From Ahaetulla prasina (lineage: Eukaryota; Chordata; Lepidosauria; Squamata; Colubridae): DNA of 64,000 bases. The stretch spans positions 101,892,554 through 101,956,553 of the forward strand of contig NC_080539.1 in NCBI RefSeq assembly GCF_028640845.1, given 5' to 3'. This document shows positions 10,906 through 21,501 of this stretch, piece by piece; position 1 is the first letter of the stretch, and each line of letters opens with the position of its first letter. Below the pieces are notes generated by a model that worked only from the letters and a program-made list of their open reading frames with translations, did no database searches and was not told where the DNA came from. The translations under genes were made by a program, and so were the position numbers.

Positions 10906-12091
10906 ACAGAGGGTTCCATCCTTATGATTAATCAAACTTACTTGATCTTAAATATAACTTCTGGATTAAAAACTGGCATGAAACCCTGAGCTCTATAGTC
11001 AATCCTCTTGAATGTAAGTGAAATGCAATAGCACTATTTTATCCCAACACTCTAAACAAGTTTATGTATGGAATTAAACTCCAGTTCTCCATGCCTCAAG
11101 AATATGATGCCCCAACACAACATGCCTGTAAATCTAACTCCCATGTGTTTCAAACCATTCCATTCAAAGGACACTCCATTGCTGATCTTATTATAGTCAT
11201 CCTAGAAAAAAATAAATTTCTCCAATATAATTGAGCAAGAGATTGCTGAACTCACACACATTAAAAGTTTTCAGGCTATCTCTGAAGGTTTCAACAAACA
11301 CAGTGGATTTTTCACATATTACAATTATTAATTGGTACTGGTGACTTGTCTTTCAACTATAACTTGCATCTGCACAGCTACCCTATCTTCTATCCTCCAC
11401 TGCCACCTCGCAATTGAAATACCAATCTAGTTACCTCAAATGATTGTTTGAATTGTCTGTAATAGTCACATTCAGCAAAAATATAGTTTGTAAAAACACA
11501 GGTTGTAACCTATAAAATAATATACACTTTTTTACTCCTTGCTGCCAACTTTCATCAACTGTTGTTAATTATAAGCAGTTGTAGCTTCAGAGCCCCTCTT
11601 CGGAGTCAAAACATAATAGCAGTGACAAAGTGGAAGAGAGTTCTTAGAAGGCTAGAAGCAAACAGCCTGAAATCAAACCAGTCCTTTTCAAAACAAGAGT
11701 CAAGAAAGTGCCTCTAACCCTATTAAACGGCACCAACAGGAAAAAAGATGCTTTGTTTTGTTATAAATAGGGTTTGGAATTGATATACAGTAGTCACAAA
11801 AAAAATCTTTCATAAAGATTTATTAGCTTTCCTATAATAATCCTATCACAAGTTTATTATAAATTTAATAAATTTAGGAGTGACCATAACTTTGAGCCAT
11901 AGCTAATAAAAATTGGAAACAAACATTTGGTTCACTGGTTAGTTTCACACATCACTGAAACAAGGTTTATTTTAAGCAAAGCTTGATGAAGAATCTGTAT
12001 AATCATTCACACATATCTAATCATCAGCTGCATTCATATTTTATACTAAACTGAAACAACCAAAAATTACATTATAAGTTCTAATGTTCTG
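10906..12091. other. No gene or repeat recognised
   Basis: AT-rich DNA, no supported feature. Confidence 0.45.
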
Positions 12092-12095
12092 TCAA

Positions 12096-12317
12096 TAAGT
12101 CCACCAGTCCATACGCTCAGGGAATTTTCTATTAATAGAGAGTGGGCTAGCACAATTACTTGTAGGTTTGATACGATAATCTAAAGCAGATTTCCAGATA
12201 TTTTGCACTTCAACTTTTTCATCAGCCCATTCCGCATGGCAAATAGCAAGAAATTGTGGGCGGTGTAGTCCACATGATTTGGAGAGCATTTGGCTTTCTA
12301 ATTCTGGTCCTCCCAAC
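12096..12317 (-). pseudogene. Unidentified protein-like open frame beside a LINE insertion
   Basis: The minus strand is open for about 74 codons after the LINE poly(T) end at 12318, with a stop at 12092-12094. The peptide is rich in Trp, Cys and charged residues (for example CGLHRPQFLAICHAEWADE), unlike simple-sequence translation. The longer frame that begins at 12367 takes its first residues from the LINE tail, so that start is artificial. The frame may be an exon fragment, a retrocopy or a decayed TE protein. I do not recognise it. Confidence 0.3.
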
Positions 12318-12392
12318 TTTTTTTTTTTATTTAATTTTGTCACAACAGTATACATAAACATTGTCATAGTAAAAAAAAAAACATATCATGAA

Positions 12393-12428
<36 letters not shown>

Positions 12429-12559
12429 TTTCTGAGGTTTTCACGTGTGTTTGTATGTAGGTCTTTGGTTATTCGGGTTTTCTCCCGTGTAAAATTGGAA
12501 GTGTCTTGGCGACGTTTCAACGAAGTCTCATTCGTCATCTTCAGGCTTCAGCTTCGTGC

Positions 12560-13080
12560 TTCTGGGAGCAATGTGTGATTGCAGCTGTTTCTTCCTTTTT
12601 AACTGCTAGTGGGGGTTTGAACTGATTGGGTGGGAGCTTGGCTGTGCTCTGATTGGATGGGAATTTTTTGTGCTCTGTTGGATGGGGGGGTGTCCTGTTT
12701 GGGTGGGGGCTTGGTTGTGCTCAGATTAGTCTGAGTTGCAGGGGGATTTGAGCTGGTGAGCTGCATTGCTGTTGTTTGGCTCTGTGTTTGTGGTCGTGTT
12801 ACATCTTCATAGTGGGTGTCTGTCTGCTGTATGTATGGATTGGAGGGGTTTGAAATAGCTAATGTTGCAGCTGCGGTCTGGCTTCTGGTCCTTGGTTGTG
12901 CTTCATGATCAGTGTGGGTTTGGGTCTGCTTTCTGGGTGGATGTGTGGTGGTGACATCCTGTGTGGACCTCGTGAGTGTGGGTCTGGTGTCATTCCTCGT
13001 GTTAGGGACTCGTTTGTCAATAAGGGCGGGTTTCCAAATGGCTGGTAGGCGGGAGGTATCATCTCGTTTGTTCATGCTGT
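12560..13080 (-). pseudogene. Penelope-like ORF, C-terminal fragment
   Basis: The fragment starts at MNKRDDTS (ATG near 13075) and runs through a low-complexity Thr/Pro/Gln/Ser tail. Its conserved beginning is the end of the Penelope-type GIY-YIG endonuclease region; the RT and the GIY-YIG motif itself are not present. The 207-codon frame that begins at 13222 includes antisense of the inverted segment and is not one protein. Confidence 0.6.
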
Positions 13081-13245
13081 TCAAGCCACAGGACACGATA
13101 TTGACTTTAAAAAGACCAGAACTATCGCCAAAACTGAACACTTTAACAACAGAATAATCAGAGAAGCCATCGAGATAGAAAAACGCCCACACAGCATGAA
13201 CAAACGAGATGATACCTCCCACCTACCAGCCATTTGGAAACCCAC
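13081..13245 (+). pseudogene. Inverted Penelope-like ORF segment
   Basis: The plus strand encodes residues such as HFNNRIIREAIEIEKRPHS, then the same NKRDDTS stretch found on the minus strand next door. It is about 55 codons with no start or stop of its own. It is the inverted 5' part of the neighbouring Penelope-like insertion. Confidence 0.65.
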
Positions 13246-13292
13246 CATGTATGTATGTATGTATGTATATGTAAAGGATATTCATAGCTATA

Positions 13293-14780
13293 TTAATTAG
13301 ATATAAAAAAGAGAACAATAGGACAGGAACGGTAGCACACTTTTGTGCTCTTATGCACGCCTCTTAGGAATGGGGTGAGGTCAATAGTAGACAGTTTTTG
13401 GTTTAAGATTTTGGGATTTTTTGTAGAGACTATGGAGTCAGGTAATAAATTCCAAGCATTAACAACTCTATTGCAGAAGTCATATTTTCTGCAATCAAGT
13501 TTGAAGTGGTTGACATTAAGCTTGAATCTATTTTTTGCTCTTGTAATATTGCGATTGAAGCTGAAGTAGTCATTTACAGGAAGGATATTGCAACAGATGA
13601 TTTTGTGTGTTAAACACAGGTCATGTCGAAGTCGATGGAGTTGTAAGTTTTCTAATCCTAGGATTTCAAGCCTGGTGGCATAAGGTATTTTGTTGTTTTC
13701 GGAGGAGTGAAGAACTCGTCTAGTGAAATATTTCTGGACGCATTCTATTGTATTTATGTCAGAGATGTGGTGTGGGTTCCAGACTGATGAGCAGTATTCA
13801 AGAATAGGTCTGGCAAATGTTTTGTATGCTCTAGTTAGTAGTGTAAAGTTTTTGGAAAAGAAGCTGCGTAAAATTAGATTAACTACTTTTAGAGCCTTTT
13901 TTGCTATGTAGTTGCAGTGGGCTTTGGCATTTAGGTCATTTGATATGAGAACTCCAAGGTCTTTGACAGGGTGAGGGTCGTCAGTAAGGTAATGACCATC
14001 AAGTTTGTACTTGTTGATAGGATTCTTTTTTCCAATATGTAAGACTGAGCATTTGCTGGTAGAGATTTGGAGTTGCCAAGTTTTAGACCAATCGGAAACT
14101 AAGTCGAGGTCTTCTTGAAGGGTAGAAGTATTGTTAGTGGTATTAAATAGTTTGACATCGTCAGCAAAGAGAACACAATAACTTGAGATGAGGTCACAGA
14201 GATCATTTATGTATAGTATGAAGAGCGTTGGACCAAGAACACTACCTTGGGGAACGCCACTTTTGACAGGAACAGGATTTGATATAGCGTTACCAATTTT
14301 GACCACTTGTTGTCTGTTTGACAGGAAGGCATTTATCCAATTGTGAAGAGGTCCCGAAATGCCGTAGGATTTTAGTTTGAGGAGTAGTTTATCATGTACT
14401 ACTGAATCAAAAGCTTTGCAGAAGTCTATGTAGATTGCATCTATTGCTTTACCTTGATCAAGGTTGGTAGTCCATATGTTTTTGCAATGAAGAAGTTGTA
14501 AGTTACAAGACAATTTTTTTCTGAAACCAAATTGTTTATTAGAGAGAAGGTTGTTTGTTTCAAGGTGGAGTGTAATGGATTGGTTTATGATAGATTCCAT
14601 TACTTTGCATGAGACACAGCATAGAGAGATAGGTCTGTAATTTTCAACTAGGCTTGGATCTCCTTTTTTGAAGATAGGGATGACTGTGGCTAGAGACCAG
14701 AGTTTTGGAAGGGAACTAGTTTTGAAGGCTTTATTAAAGATTATGCTTAAGGGTTCAGCTATATTAATTGAAAGTTTTTT
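13293..14780 (-). pseudogene. Reverse transcriptase of a CR1/L3-like LINE
   Basis: From the ATG at 14600 the frame is open for 435 codons; it stays open upstream to about 14780, where residues such as IPIFKKGD and NYRPISL mark the start of the RT fingers. Motifs in order are YIDFCKAFD (residues 57-65), GVPQGSVLGP (115-124) and the catalytic FADD (145-148), followed by the thumb and a C-terminal region ending in SCPIVLFFISN. All catalytic aspartates are present. The frame is long for a dead copy, which suggests recent insertion, but the N-terminal endonuclease is absent. Confidence 0.88.
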
Positions 14781-14880
14781 TAAAAAGTATGCACATAGTT
14801 GTGTGCATACTTGTGTGCATACACAACTTGTGTGCTTTAGATTATGTACTCAATCTGTTTGTTTGTTTTTTTAACTTTAA

Positions 14881-15689
14881 TAGACTCCCTATTTTCTTCA
14901 TTATTCTCTGAAGATGAACAGTTTATCCATGAGAAATTTTGTCTTAAATCAATGAGTTAGTTGTTTGATTATAGGAGCAGGAGAACTAGATTTTCCTCTG
15001 ACACTCAACATAGTTAATGTCCTTAAATGCTCTGAAGTCAAAGAATGTATCAATTTTACAGCTGATAAAATGCAAAGCTAATCTAATTTTGGATGCCCCA
15101 ATGTATATTACTGGTCCACTAAAAGCCAGGAAACACGATTTATTAAAAGAGCATGTGGGTTTCAACTGTGCATAGTTTCTACTTTGTATAGAACTTTCTA
15201 CTGTAAATTAATATTTACTTAATTTTCCATTTCTTTCTCTGTCAGAATTATTATGTCCTAGAAATGTTGCTATTTAACATAACAAAAATAACTAACAATT
15301 ACAATTTTAAAAAATAATGAAGAAAAAAATGCAGCCAGTATTCATTACTGTAGTATTATTTCACTTACTCTGCACAACTAGTTGCATATACTGTACGTCT
15401 AAAAGATCCTTTCCCATGTATCTCTGGAGAGATATTTCTTTTGCTATATTCCAGATTATGTCAATGTTTTTCATTCCGACACTTCAATCCTGAAAGTATT
15501 ATCTGAAAATAAACTCCTTGAAATATAGGGCTCTATAATTCATTCACACTTATGCAGGTCAGGGTGAAAGTCTAAAAATGTTGAACTGGAACTTTTTCTT
15601 CTGCAATATTTTAATCTGAATTCATGTCTTAATGTCATGTAATTGTAAATGTCTTTATGCTGTACTGTAGATAGATGTAACTTGATTGT
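14881..15689. other. No gene or repeat recognised
   Basis: AT-rich DNA. No coding or repeat signal was seen. Confidence 0.45.
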
Positions 15690-15830
15690 ATCTATTTATT
15701 TATTGAATTTATAGGCTGTTCCATTCCAGTTCATTTTGGCAGCTTTACAAAATTAAAACTACAATAAATACAAAACAATTCCAGCAGTAAAAAACAGTGT
15801 TCATTCTCCATCCAGGAACATTTCCACATG
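15690..15830 (-). repeat. Probable old L2/SINE-type 3' end
   Basis: TTTATTTATTGAATTTATAGG followed by a decayed GCCGCCC-like site and an A-rich stretch with ACAAAATTAAAAC. It resembles 10711-10905. No boundary is sharp. Confidence 0.35.
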
Positions 15831-16785
15831 GATGACTCTCTCTAGGTGTTTAACAGCATAGTTCTGTGCCTGCCTGGAGACTATTCTCATTTAAGTGTTT
15901 ATAGGATTGCAGCTTAAAGTGATCCACGTATTATGCCTGCAGCAAGCTATGCAATACTTGTGCACTTTCCAAGTACTCAAAGACCATGGAAACCGATTAG
16001 CTAAAAAAAGCAAAACACACTGAAATTCTTATACCTTTAAAAATAAAGAAAATATGATTTCACATTGAATAAAATAAATGTTCACCTTTTTAAGAAATAT
16101 AATAAATCCTCTATTTGAATTCTTCCTGAATATATATTGGAATCACATTTTTAATATAAAGTTGTTTGTTTCTTTAGCTGGGTTCTACTCACAAAATTTA
16201 GAAGTCACGTGTCAACGGCTCACTGGTAACTTGTTTGGAGCACCAGAGATGTTCTGCTCCATCTCTTCAATACGTGTACTTTCTTATTATTATGTTATAT
16301 GTATATTCTTATAATTCATACATATTTATATATAGTGTGTATGTGTGTATGTGGTATATATATTCTTTGAAGCTTCTTACTCTCTTTTACTGTTACTCTC
16401 TTATTCTTTTTATTCTTACTAGCTTCAAAGGAAGCATTTTAGTTTTAAGCTTTCCTTGGCCAGGATAAGTGTAATAACCTGAAATCATTTACGATGATAA
16501 CATGGATCACCAATATATATTGGTGTGGAATAACAATTCTGTGCCCTTGAGCAGATGATATCAACAGGTAAAGATAAATTTATTCAGTATAATTATTGGA
16601 TCTATGCTGCAAGAACTGACACTGGCATTGGCATGGTTACACTATTTATAAATTTGCACAACCTGTCCATTTCTCATTGCCTTATATGATTAAACTTTAT
16701 ATACATATTTTTGCACAAAGGCAGCTTATTCTATATAAGTTAATGGCCACATCCCCATCCTAGAATATCTTGACGTGTGCTGATT

Positions 16786-16787
<2 letters not shown>
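15831..16787. other. No gene recognised; AT-rich with small TATG tracts
   Basis: Contains TATATA/TGTGTATG tracts around 16320-16360 but no supported gene. Confidence 0.45.

Positions 16788-16865
<78 letters not shown>
16788..16865. repeat. (AAT)n microsatellite at the LINE 3' end
   Basis: About 78 bp of nearly pure AAT repeat directly joined to the L2-like 3' end. The tail probably seeded the array. Confidence 0.95.
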
Positions 16866-16867
<2 letters not shown>

Positions 16868-17111
16868 TTTTAATTTGTATACCGCCCTTCTCCCGAAGGA
16901 CTCAGGGCAGTGAACAGGCAGATAAAATATAAATACACACAATAATTAAAAACATCCCTTAAAAAACTAATTTAAATGCCCAAAATGTTAAAAAACATAC
17001 TCCCCTGTAAAATAACAAAATTTTAGAAACCCATCCAATAAAAATAAAAATCAGGCTAGTCCAGCCATACGAAATAAATAAGTTTTAAGTTCGCGGCGAA
17101 AGGTCCTAAGG

Positions 17112-17999
17112 TCAGGTAATTGTCGAAGTCCGAGGGGAAGTTCGTTCCACAGGGTCGGAGTTCCCACAGAGAAGGCCCTCCCCCTGTGGGCCGCCAGTCG
17201 ACACTGTTTGGCTGACGGCACCCTGAGGAGTCCCTTTCTGTGGGAGCGTACCAGACGATGGGAGATAGAAGCCGGCAGTAGGCGGTCCCGTAGATAGCCC
17301 GGTCCTAAGCCATGGGCGCTTTAAAGGTGGTAACCAATACCTTGAAGCGCACCGGAAAACAACAGGTAGCCAGTGCAGTCTGCGAGGATAGGTGTTATGT
17401 GGGAGCTCGAGGCGCTCCCTCAATAACCAGCGCAGCCGCGTTCTGAACTAGCTGAAGTCTCCGGTGCTCTTCAAGGGAGCCCCATGTAGAGAGCATTGCA
17501 GTAGTCCAGGCGAGAGGTAACGAGAGCATGAGTGACTGTGCATAAGGCATCCCGGTCCAGGAAGGGCGCAACTGGCGGATCAGGCGAACCTGATAAAATG
17601 CTCTCCTGGAGACGGTCGCCAAATGGTCTTCAAAGGACAACCGACCATCCAGGAGCACACCCAAGTTGCGTACCTTCTCCATCGGGGCCAATGATTCACC
17701 CCCGACAGACAGCCGCATCTGCAGCTGACTGTACCGAGGTGCCGGCATCCACAGCCACTCCGTCTTGGAGGGATTAAGTTTGAGCCTGTTCCTCCCCATC
17801 CAGACCCGTACGGCTTCCAGACACCGGGACAGCACTTCGACAGCTTCACTGGGGTGGCCCGGGGTGGAAAAGTACAGCTGGGTGTCATCAGCGTACAGTT
17901 GGTATCTCACCCCAAAGCCACTGATGATCTCACCCAGCGGCTTCATATAGATGTTGAACAGGAGGGGTGAGAGAATCGACCCCTGCGGCACCCCACACC
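17112..17999 (-). pseudogene. L2-like LINE RT fragment
   Basis: The frame from 18081 holds about 26 unrelated residues, then [20 protein letters not shown] and the catalytic YADD (residues 63-66), continuing to the thumb ([10 protein letters not shown]). It stops at 17395; the homologous protein continues in another frame, 17423-17112, so there is a frameshift near 17400. RT fingers and endonuclease are missing. In a live element the protein copies its RNA at a nicked target. Confidence 0.85.
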
Positions 18000-19046
18000 C
18001 TTGGTTTCCTGGTTCATGACTTTTCTGATTAGAGATAGTGGAGAAAGGCTTCATTTGTCCCATGAATGTAAGGGAAGACAATTCTAGAAAGTAAGAATGA
18101 AAGAAATGAAGAGTTCCCTACCAATGAAGAGAACTATCTGATTATTAAGACTTAAAGAGATGAAAAAAAAACCAGTTTTAGAATAAGAGGCTGAAATCAG
18201 ACAATACAAATACAAAGATGTGCACCTAATTCAGGAGCATCAATTGAAACTTGGCCAATAGAGGCTAGGAGAACCGTTTTGCACCAACAAGGAGGTTGCC
18301 CATCTGAGTCAGCTGGGGATAAATCATAGATTACAGAGCCAAATGGAGAATAACAAGAAAGTAACAGATTGGAGATTTCACCCCAAAAGAGGAAGCCCAG
18401 AAAAGAGCATAACTGCTACATGATGCATTAAGACAATTACAATGACCTCATTCATTATTTATTAAATATATATTTATTTATTAAACTTATATGGCAGCCA
18501 TCTCACCGTTAAGCAACATTTGCTGAGGAAGGGAGAAAGTTGGATGGTTTAAGTAGCAGAATGATGAAATTCATACTCACTGAAATAGTTTAGCCTTGTT
18601 TATTATTATTATTATTAAATTTATATTGCTGCCTTTTCGCCCATGTCAACTCATATTTAATGTCATTACCCTACCTGTGTTATGCTCTTTTCTGAGAATA
18701 TAAGTAAAAGACGTCAAACATTCACATAGTGAGGAGAGGGGACATGTTTACTAGATGTTCAGAAAAGAAAAGAAATAACTTTTTGGAACCTCCTTGCTAG
18801 TTGATGGTTCGGTAGCAGGAATGGGTAAATGAATTCTATAGGAGTTACAAGAGATTCTGCTTGAGAAATCCCTAGGGGAATTAACTTTCAAACTCAATCT
18901 GCCTTTTAGAGTACAGCAACGTCACACATTACAAATTACAACAATATTAATTATAATAATAACAGTCCTGTAGGGTTCACTGATACATGTCTATTATATC
19001 ACTATTTTTAAAAAAAATCTCAGTTTTTTTAAAAAATAACTACTTT
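18000..19046. other. No gene recognised
   Basis: AT-rich DNA. TTA tracts with a weak CORE-SINE or L2-like end (TTTATATTGCTGCC) occur at about 18598-18650; no gene was seen. Confidence 0.4.
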
Positions 19047-19368
19047 ATCTATAACAGGGGTGTCAAACTCGATTTCATTGAGGGTTGCATCACGGTTGTG
19101 TCTGACTTCGGGGGGGGCGGGGGCAGGGGGCATGGGCAGCTCAACATCACTCATGTTGTTTTTGGCTGTAATGACCTCCTGCAGCCCTCTGCCAGCGAAA
19201 ATAGAGCTCCAGAGAAGTGTGTGCAGCTTCCCTGAGTTCTGTTTTCATCGGCAGAGGCACCATGGGTCAGTCCTTTGCTGTTTCCAGGGTAGTCCTGTGG
19301 GCCAGATCTCAGCACCCTGCAGGCTGGATCCATCCGTGGACCTTGAGTTTGACACCCCTGATCTATAC
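19047..19368. mobile_element. hAT-type MITE with near-perfect 8-bp TSD
   Basis: The body is 19055-19360 (306 bp). Its ends CAGGGGTGTCAAACTCG and GAGTTTGACACCCCTG are inverted copies. ATCTATAA at 19047-19054 and ATCTATAC at 19361-19368 match at 7 of 8 positions. The interior is GC-richer than its surroundings and contains no transposase. A decayed sibling is at 6630-6763. Confidence 0.88.
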
Positions 19369-21026
19369 ACTTATTTTTCCATACTAATACATTTCTAGCT
19401 GATGTACAGAGGGATCTTAAAGTTGGAAGCAGCACGTGATCTTTTATCCTTGAGGAGTTGCTTTTTTTTTTTTATTATATCCACTTATTGTTTATTTAAC
19501 TCTTACTGTGAAGTAAGAGTTCTTACAGTAGTTAAGTACTAGAACTCAATACTTGTAAATCAAACTAACAAGAGCTTAAGTTAATTCATACAGAAACAAT
19601 CAAATGAAATATGTCTTGATTTTTAATGTTATGATTATTTCAAGGTTAGCTCGTAACAGCTTTGGAGGGAAAACCGTTTGCTGTGACCCAAGAGACAGTT
19701 TACAATTCTTTGAGATAAGAAACTGAAAGCCGCTGACATATCAGAACTAGGAAGAAAATATGACACCATACATCAAAATAATACAATCTGCATGAAGCCT
19801 TTACTAGTTTCTGTAGCCACCTTGTTAGAACGAGCAGTGGGTAAACAATGTCCTGCCGGCTCTTAAAATGCCATTCTATGTTTACTTGCAGAGCCGGGTG
19901 GATGGAGCTGAGAAGGGGGGAAAAGAAGCAGCAGCTTTGTGCTGTCTTTTTGATGTCAATTTGAAAGCATGTTCTGTAGAAATAATGCCTCCAGAATACA
20001 CTTAAAAGTTCACTTTTCCCAAAGAAACCCGATTTATAATCTTTCTCCCTTGCATCGTTAGAGAAGTGATGCGTTCATTCATCTGAGCTTAAACCACAAG
20101 CTCTGTACTCTGACAATATTTGTCTTAGCTGATACATTTTCCATGCTCTGAACAAGCAGCCACTTTGAAGTCCACCTCTTCCCAGAAGCCCATGTCAGCA
20201 AACATATCTTTCACCAACCGGCACTAAGGCATATTTTTTTAATTATCCGCCTGAAACCACCAGCAAAAACATATAACCTTCAAGGAATTGATTGATCTCA
20301 TGGATCACTGTTTTCCCCACTGTGCATATCACATATAGACAAAACAGCACAATCCCCACAGATATCAGGTTTTCAAATGCAATTGAAACAGACAGAAATG
20401 CAAAACAAAACAAAAAAAAAAGAACCTCCACACTGACTCTTGCAGACATGATCAGCAAATGCATTTCCTGGATATTATATTTGCTTGTCATGCACTTTTA
20501 ATGGCTTTGGTTGGACTATCATTCTTTGCCCTCTCATCTCTTCAGATCTACTTTCAGGCATTTTTGGAAGCCTTAGCGAGGCATAGGAACTACATGCACA
20601 TCTTATTTAAATACTTACATCTTAATTAATTTTTAATTAGGGGAAACTCTGTGGAGTTGTTTATATGTTGTAAGCAGCTGTTGCAAGCTGTACTATAATA
20701 AGGGATCATTAAACTATGATTCCAAAAAAAGGATCTCATAGGCAAGATACAACTACTGAGGGGAAGGGCTAATGCTCTGACCAGAACATAGAAGCCAATA
20801 GCTCCAGTTTGCTCATGGAAAAGTTTTAGATTCATCACATTCTCTACTAAGGGAAGAGAAGGAAGTATATTTCATCTATGCCTCTGTGCACATTACAGAT
20901 ACAGCTGTGTCTGGAACTAACTACCCAAGCAAAGTAAAGTAGTAGTCTATAGGACAAATGGCATATGGTTTTTTTAAAAAAAGGTTAGCACTGATACAAA
21001 GTCAGCACCCACCCATCGTCCTAGAG
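19369..21026. other. No gene or repeat recognised
   Basis: About 1.7 kb. The stretch near 19830-20170 has balanced composition and no repeat features; it may be ordinary unique or conserved non-coding DNA, which cannot be decided from one genome. Confidence 0.4.
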
Positions 21027-21501
21027 AATGAAATGTTTTGGGGAATATTTAAAAAAGGCAAGAAAGGATATTTCCCCTAAAGGAGAAATGGGGCAAAAAA
21101 ATCTTAAGGGAGGCAGAAACCAACCCTAGTCTCCCTGCCCTAAGCAGAAACTGAGGAGGCCGTCTTTTAGAAATGCAGATTTGGTAATCCGTTCAGAAAG
21201 ACTGGGGCAAACTGAAACTTCAGAGAAGCAACAAGCCAAAGGTGACAAGATTAGCTCAGATGAACGCATAGGATTTGCATTTCCCCCTTTTGCCTATAGA
21301 GCCAGCCATGACCCTTACATGACCCCATAGGAATCTAGAAGGTATAAAAGCCACCCACTCTCAACTCCATTTTGTCAGCTTTCCCAGAACTGCAGGCTGT
21401 GTGTGTGTTGGGTTCTGTTCACCAATAAACAGAGTCTTTCTTTCCAATCAGCCTTCATTTATTTCCAGCTTGGAACTGGATCTGGATTTTTCTTCCAACA
21501 C
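21027..21501 (+). repeat. Possible solo LTR
   Basis: A TATAAAAG at 21343-21350 is followed about 74 bp later by AATAAA at 21424-21429, and the segment then ends with TTCCAACACA near 21501. This order is that of U3, R and U5 in an LTR. The start is set only by a TG at 21027; no clear 5-bp duplication was found. An unrelated promoter plus polyA signal is the alternative. Confidence 0.4.

Larger units (their letters stand above)
12412..13245 (-). mobile_element. Penelope-like element with inverted 5' segment
   Basis: On the minus strand 13080-12412 encodes the end of a Penelope-like protein (KRDDTSRLPAIWKP near 13070), a Thr/Pro/Gln-rich extension, then a 3' end that finishes in (CA)n(TA)n. The segment 13081-13245 is in the opposite orientation and encodes sequence upstream of and including the same stretch. 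The shared 51 bp form arms 13030-13080 and 13191-13241 with one mismatch. This is what twin-primed or template-switched reverse transcription produces. It sits inside the CR1/L3-like LINE. Confidence 0.72.
12318..14880 (-). mobile_element. CR1/L3-like LINE interrupted by a Penelope-like insertion
   Basis: The 3' end (12318-12411) reads TTTATTTAATTTTGTCACAAC on the plus strand. The body resumes at about 13246 with the GGACAGGAACGGTAG segment. The same two pieces are joined without interruption in shorter copies at 24744-24954 and 33640-33810, which shows that 12412-13245 is an insertion. The RT frame extends from about 14780 to 13293. The endonuclease part is missing, so the copy is 5'-truncated. 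Whether the family belongs to CR1 or L3 needs a phylogeny. Confidence 0.8.
16788..17999 (-). mobile_element. L2-like LINE with (ATT)n 3' tail
   Basis: The 3' end on the minus strand is the CTGCCCTGAGTC...GGGCGGTATACAAATT snapback followed at 16788-16865 by about 26 repeats of ATT. Upstream lie a 3' UTR and the end of an RT ORF. The RT starts at the GVPQGS motif, so the copy is truncated at about 17999; sequence beyond that does not continue the protein. The tail and UTR match the shorter copy at 2103-2545 and an older one at 50365-50840. Confidence 0.85.

Noticed and set aside
16760..16942. 60-codon frame with a long Tyr run
   Set aside because: It is translation of the (AAT)n microsatellite and LINE tail.
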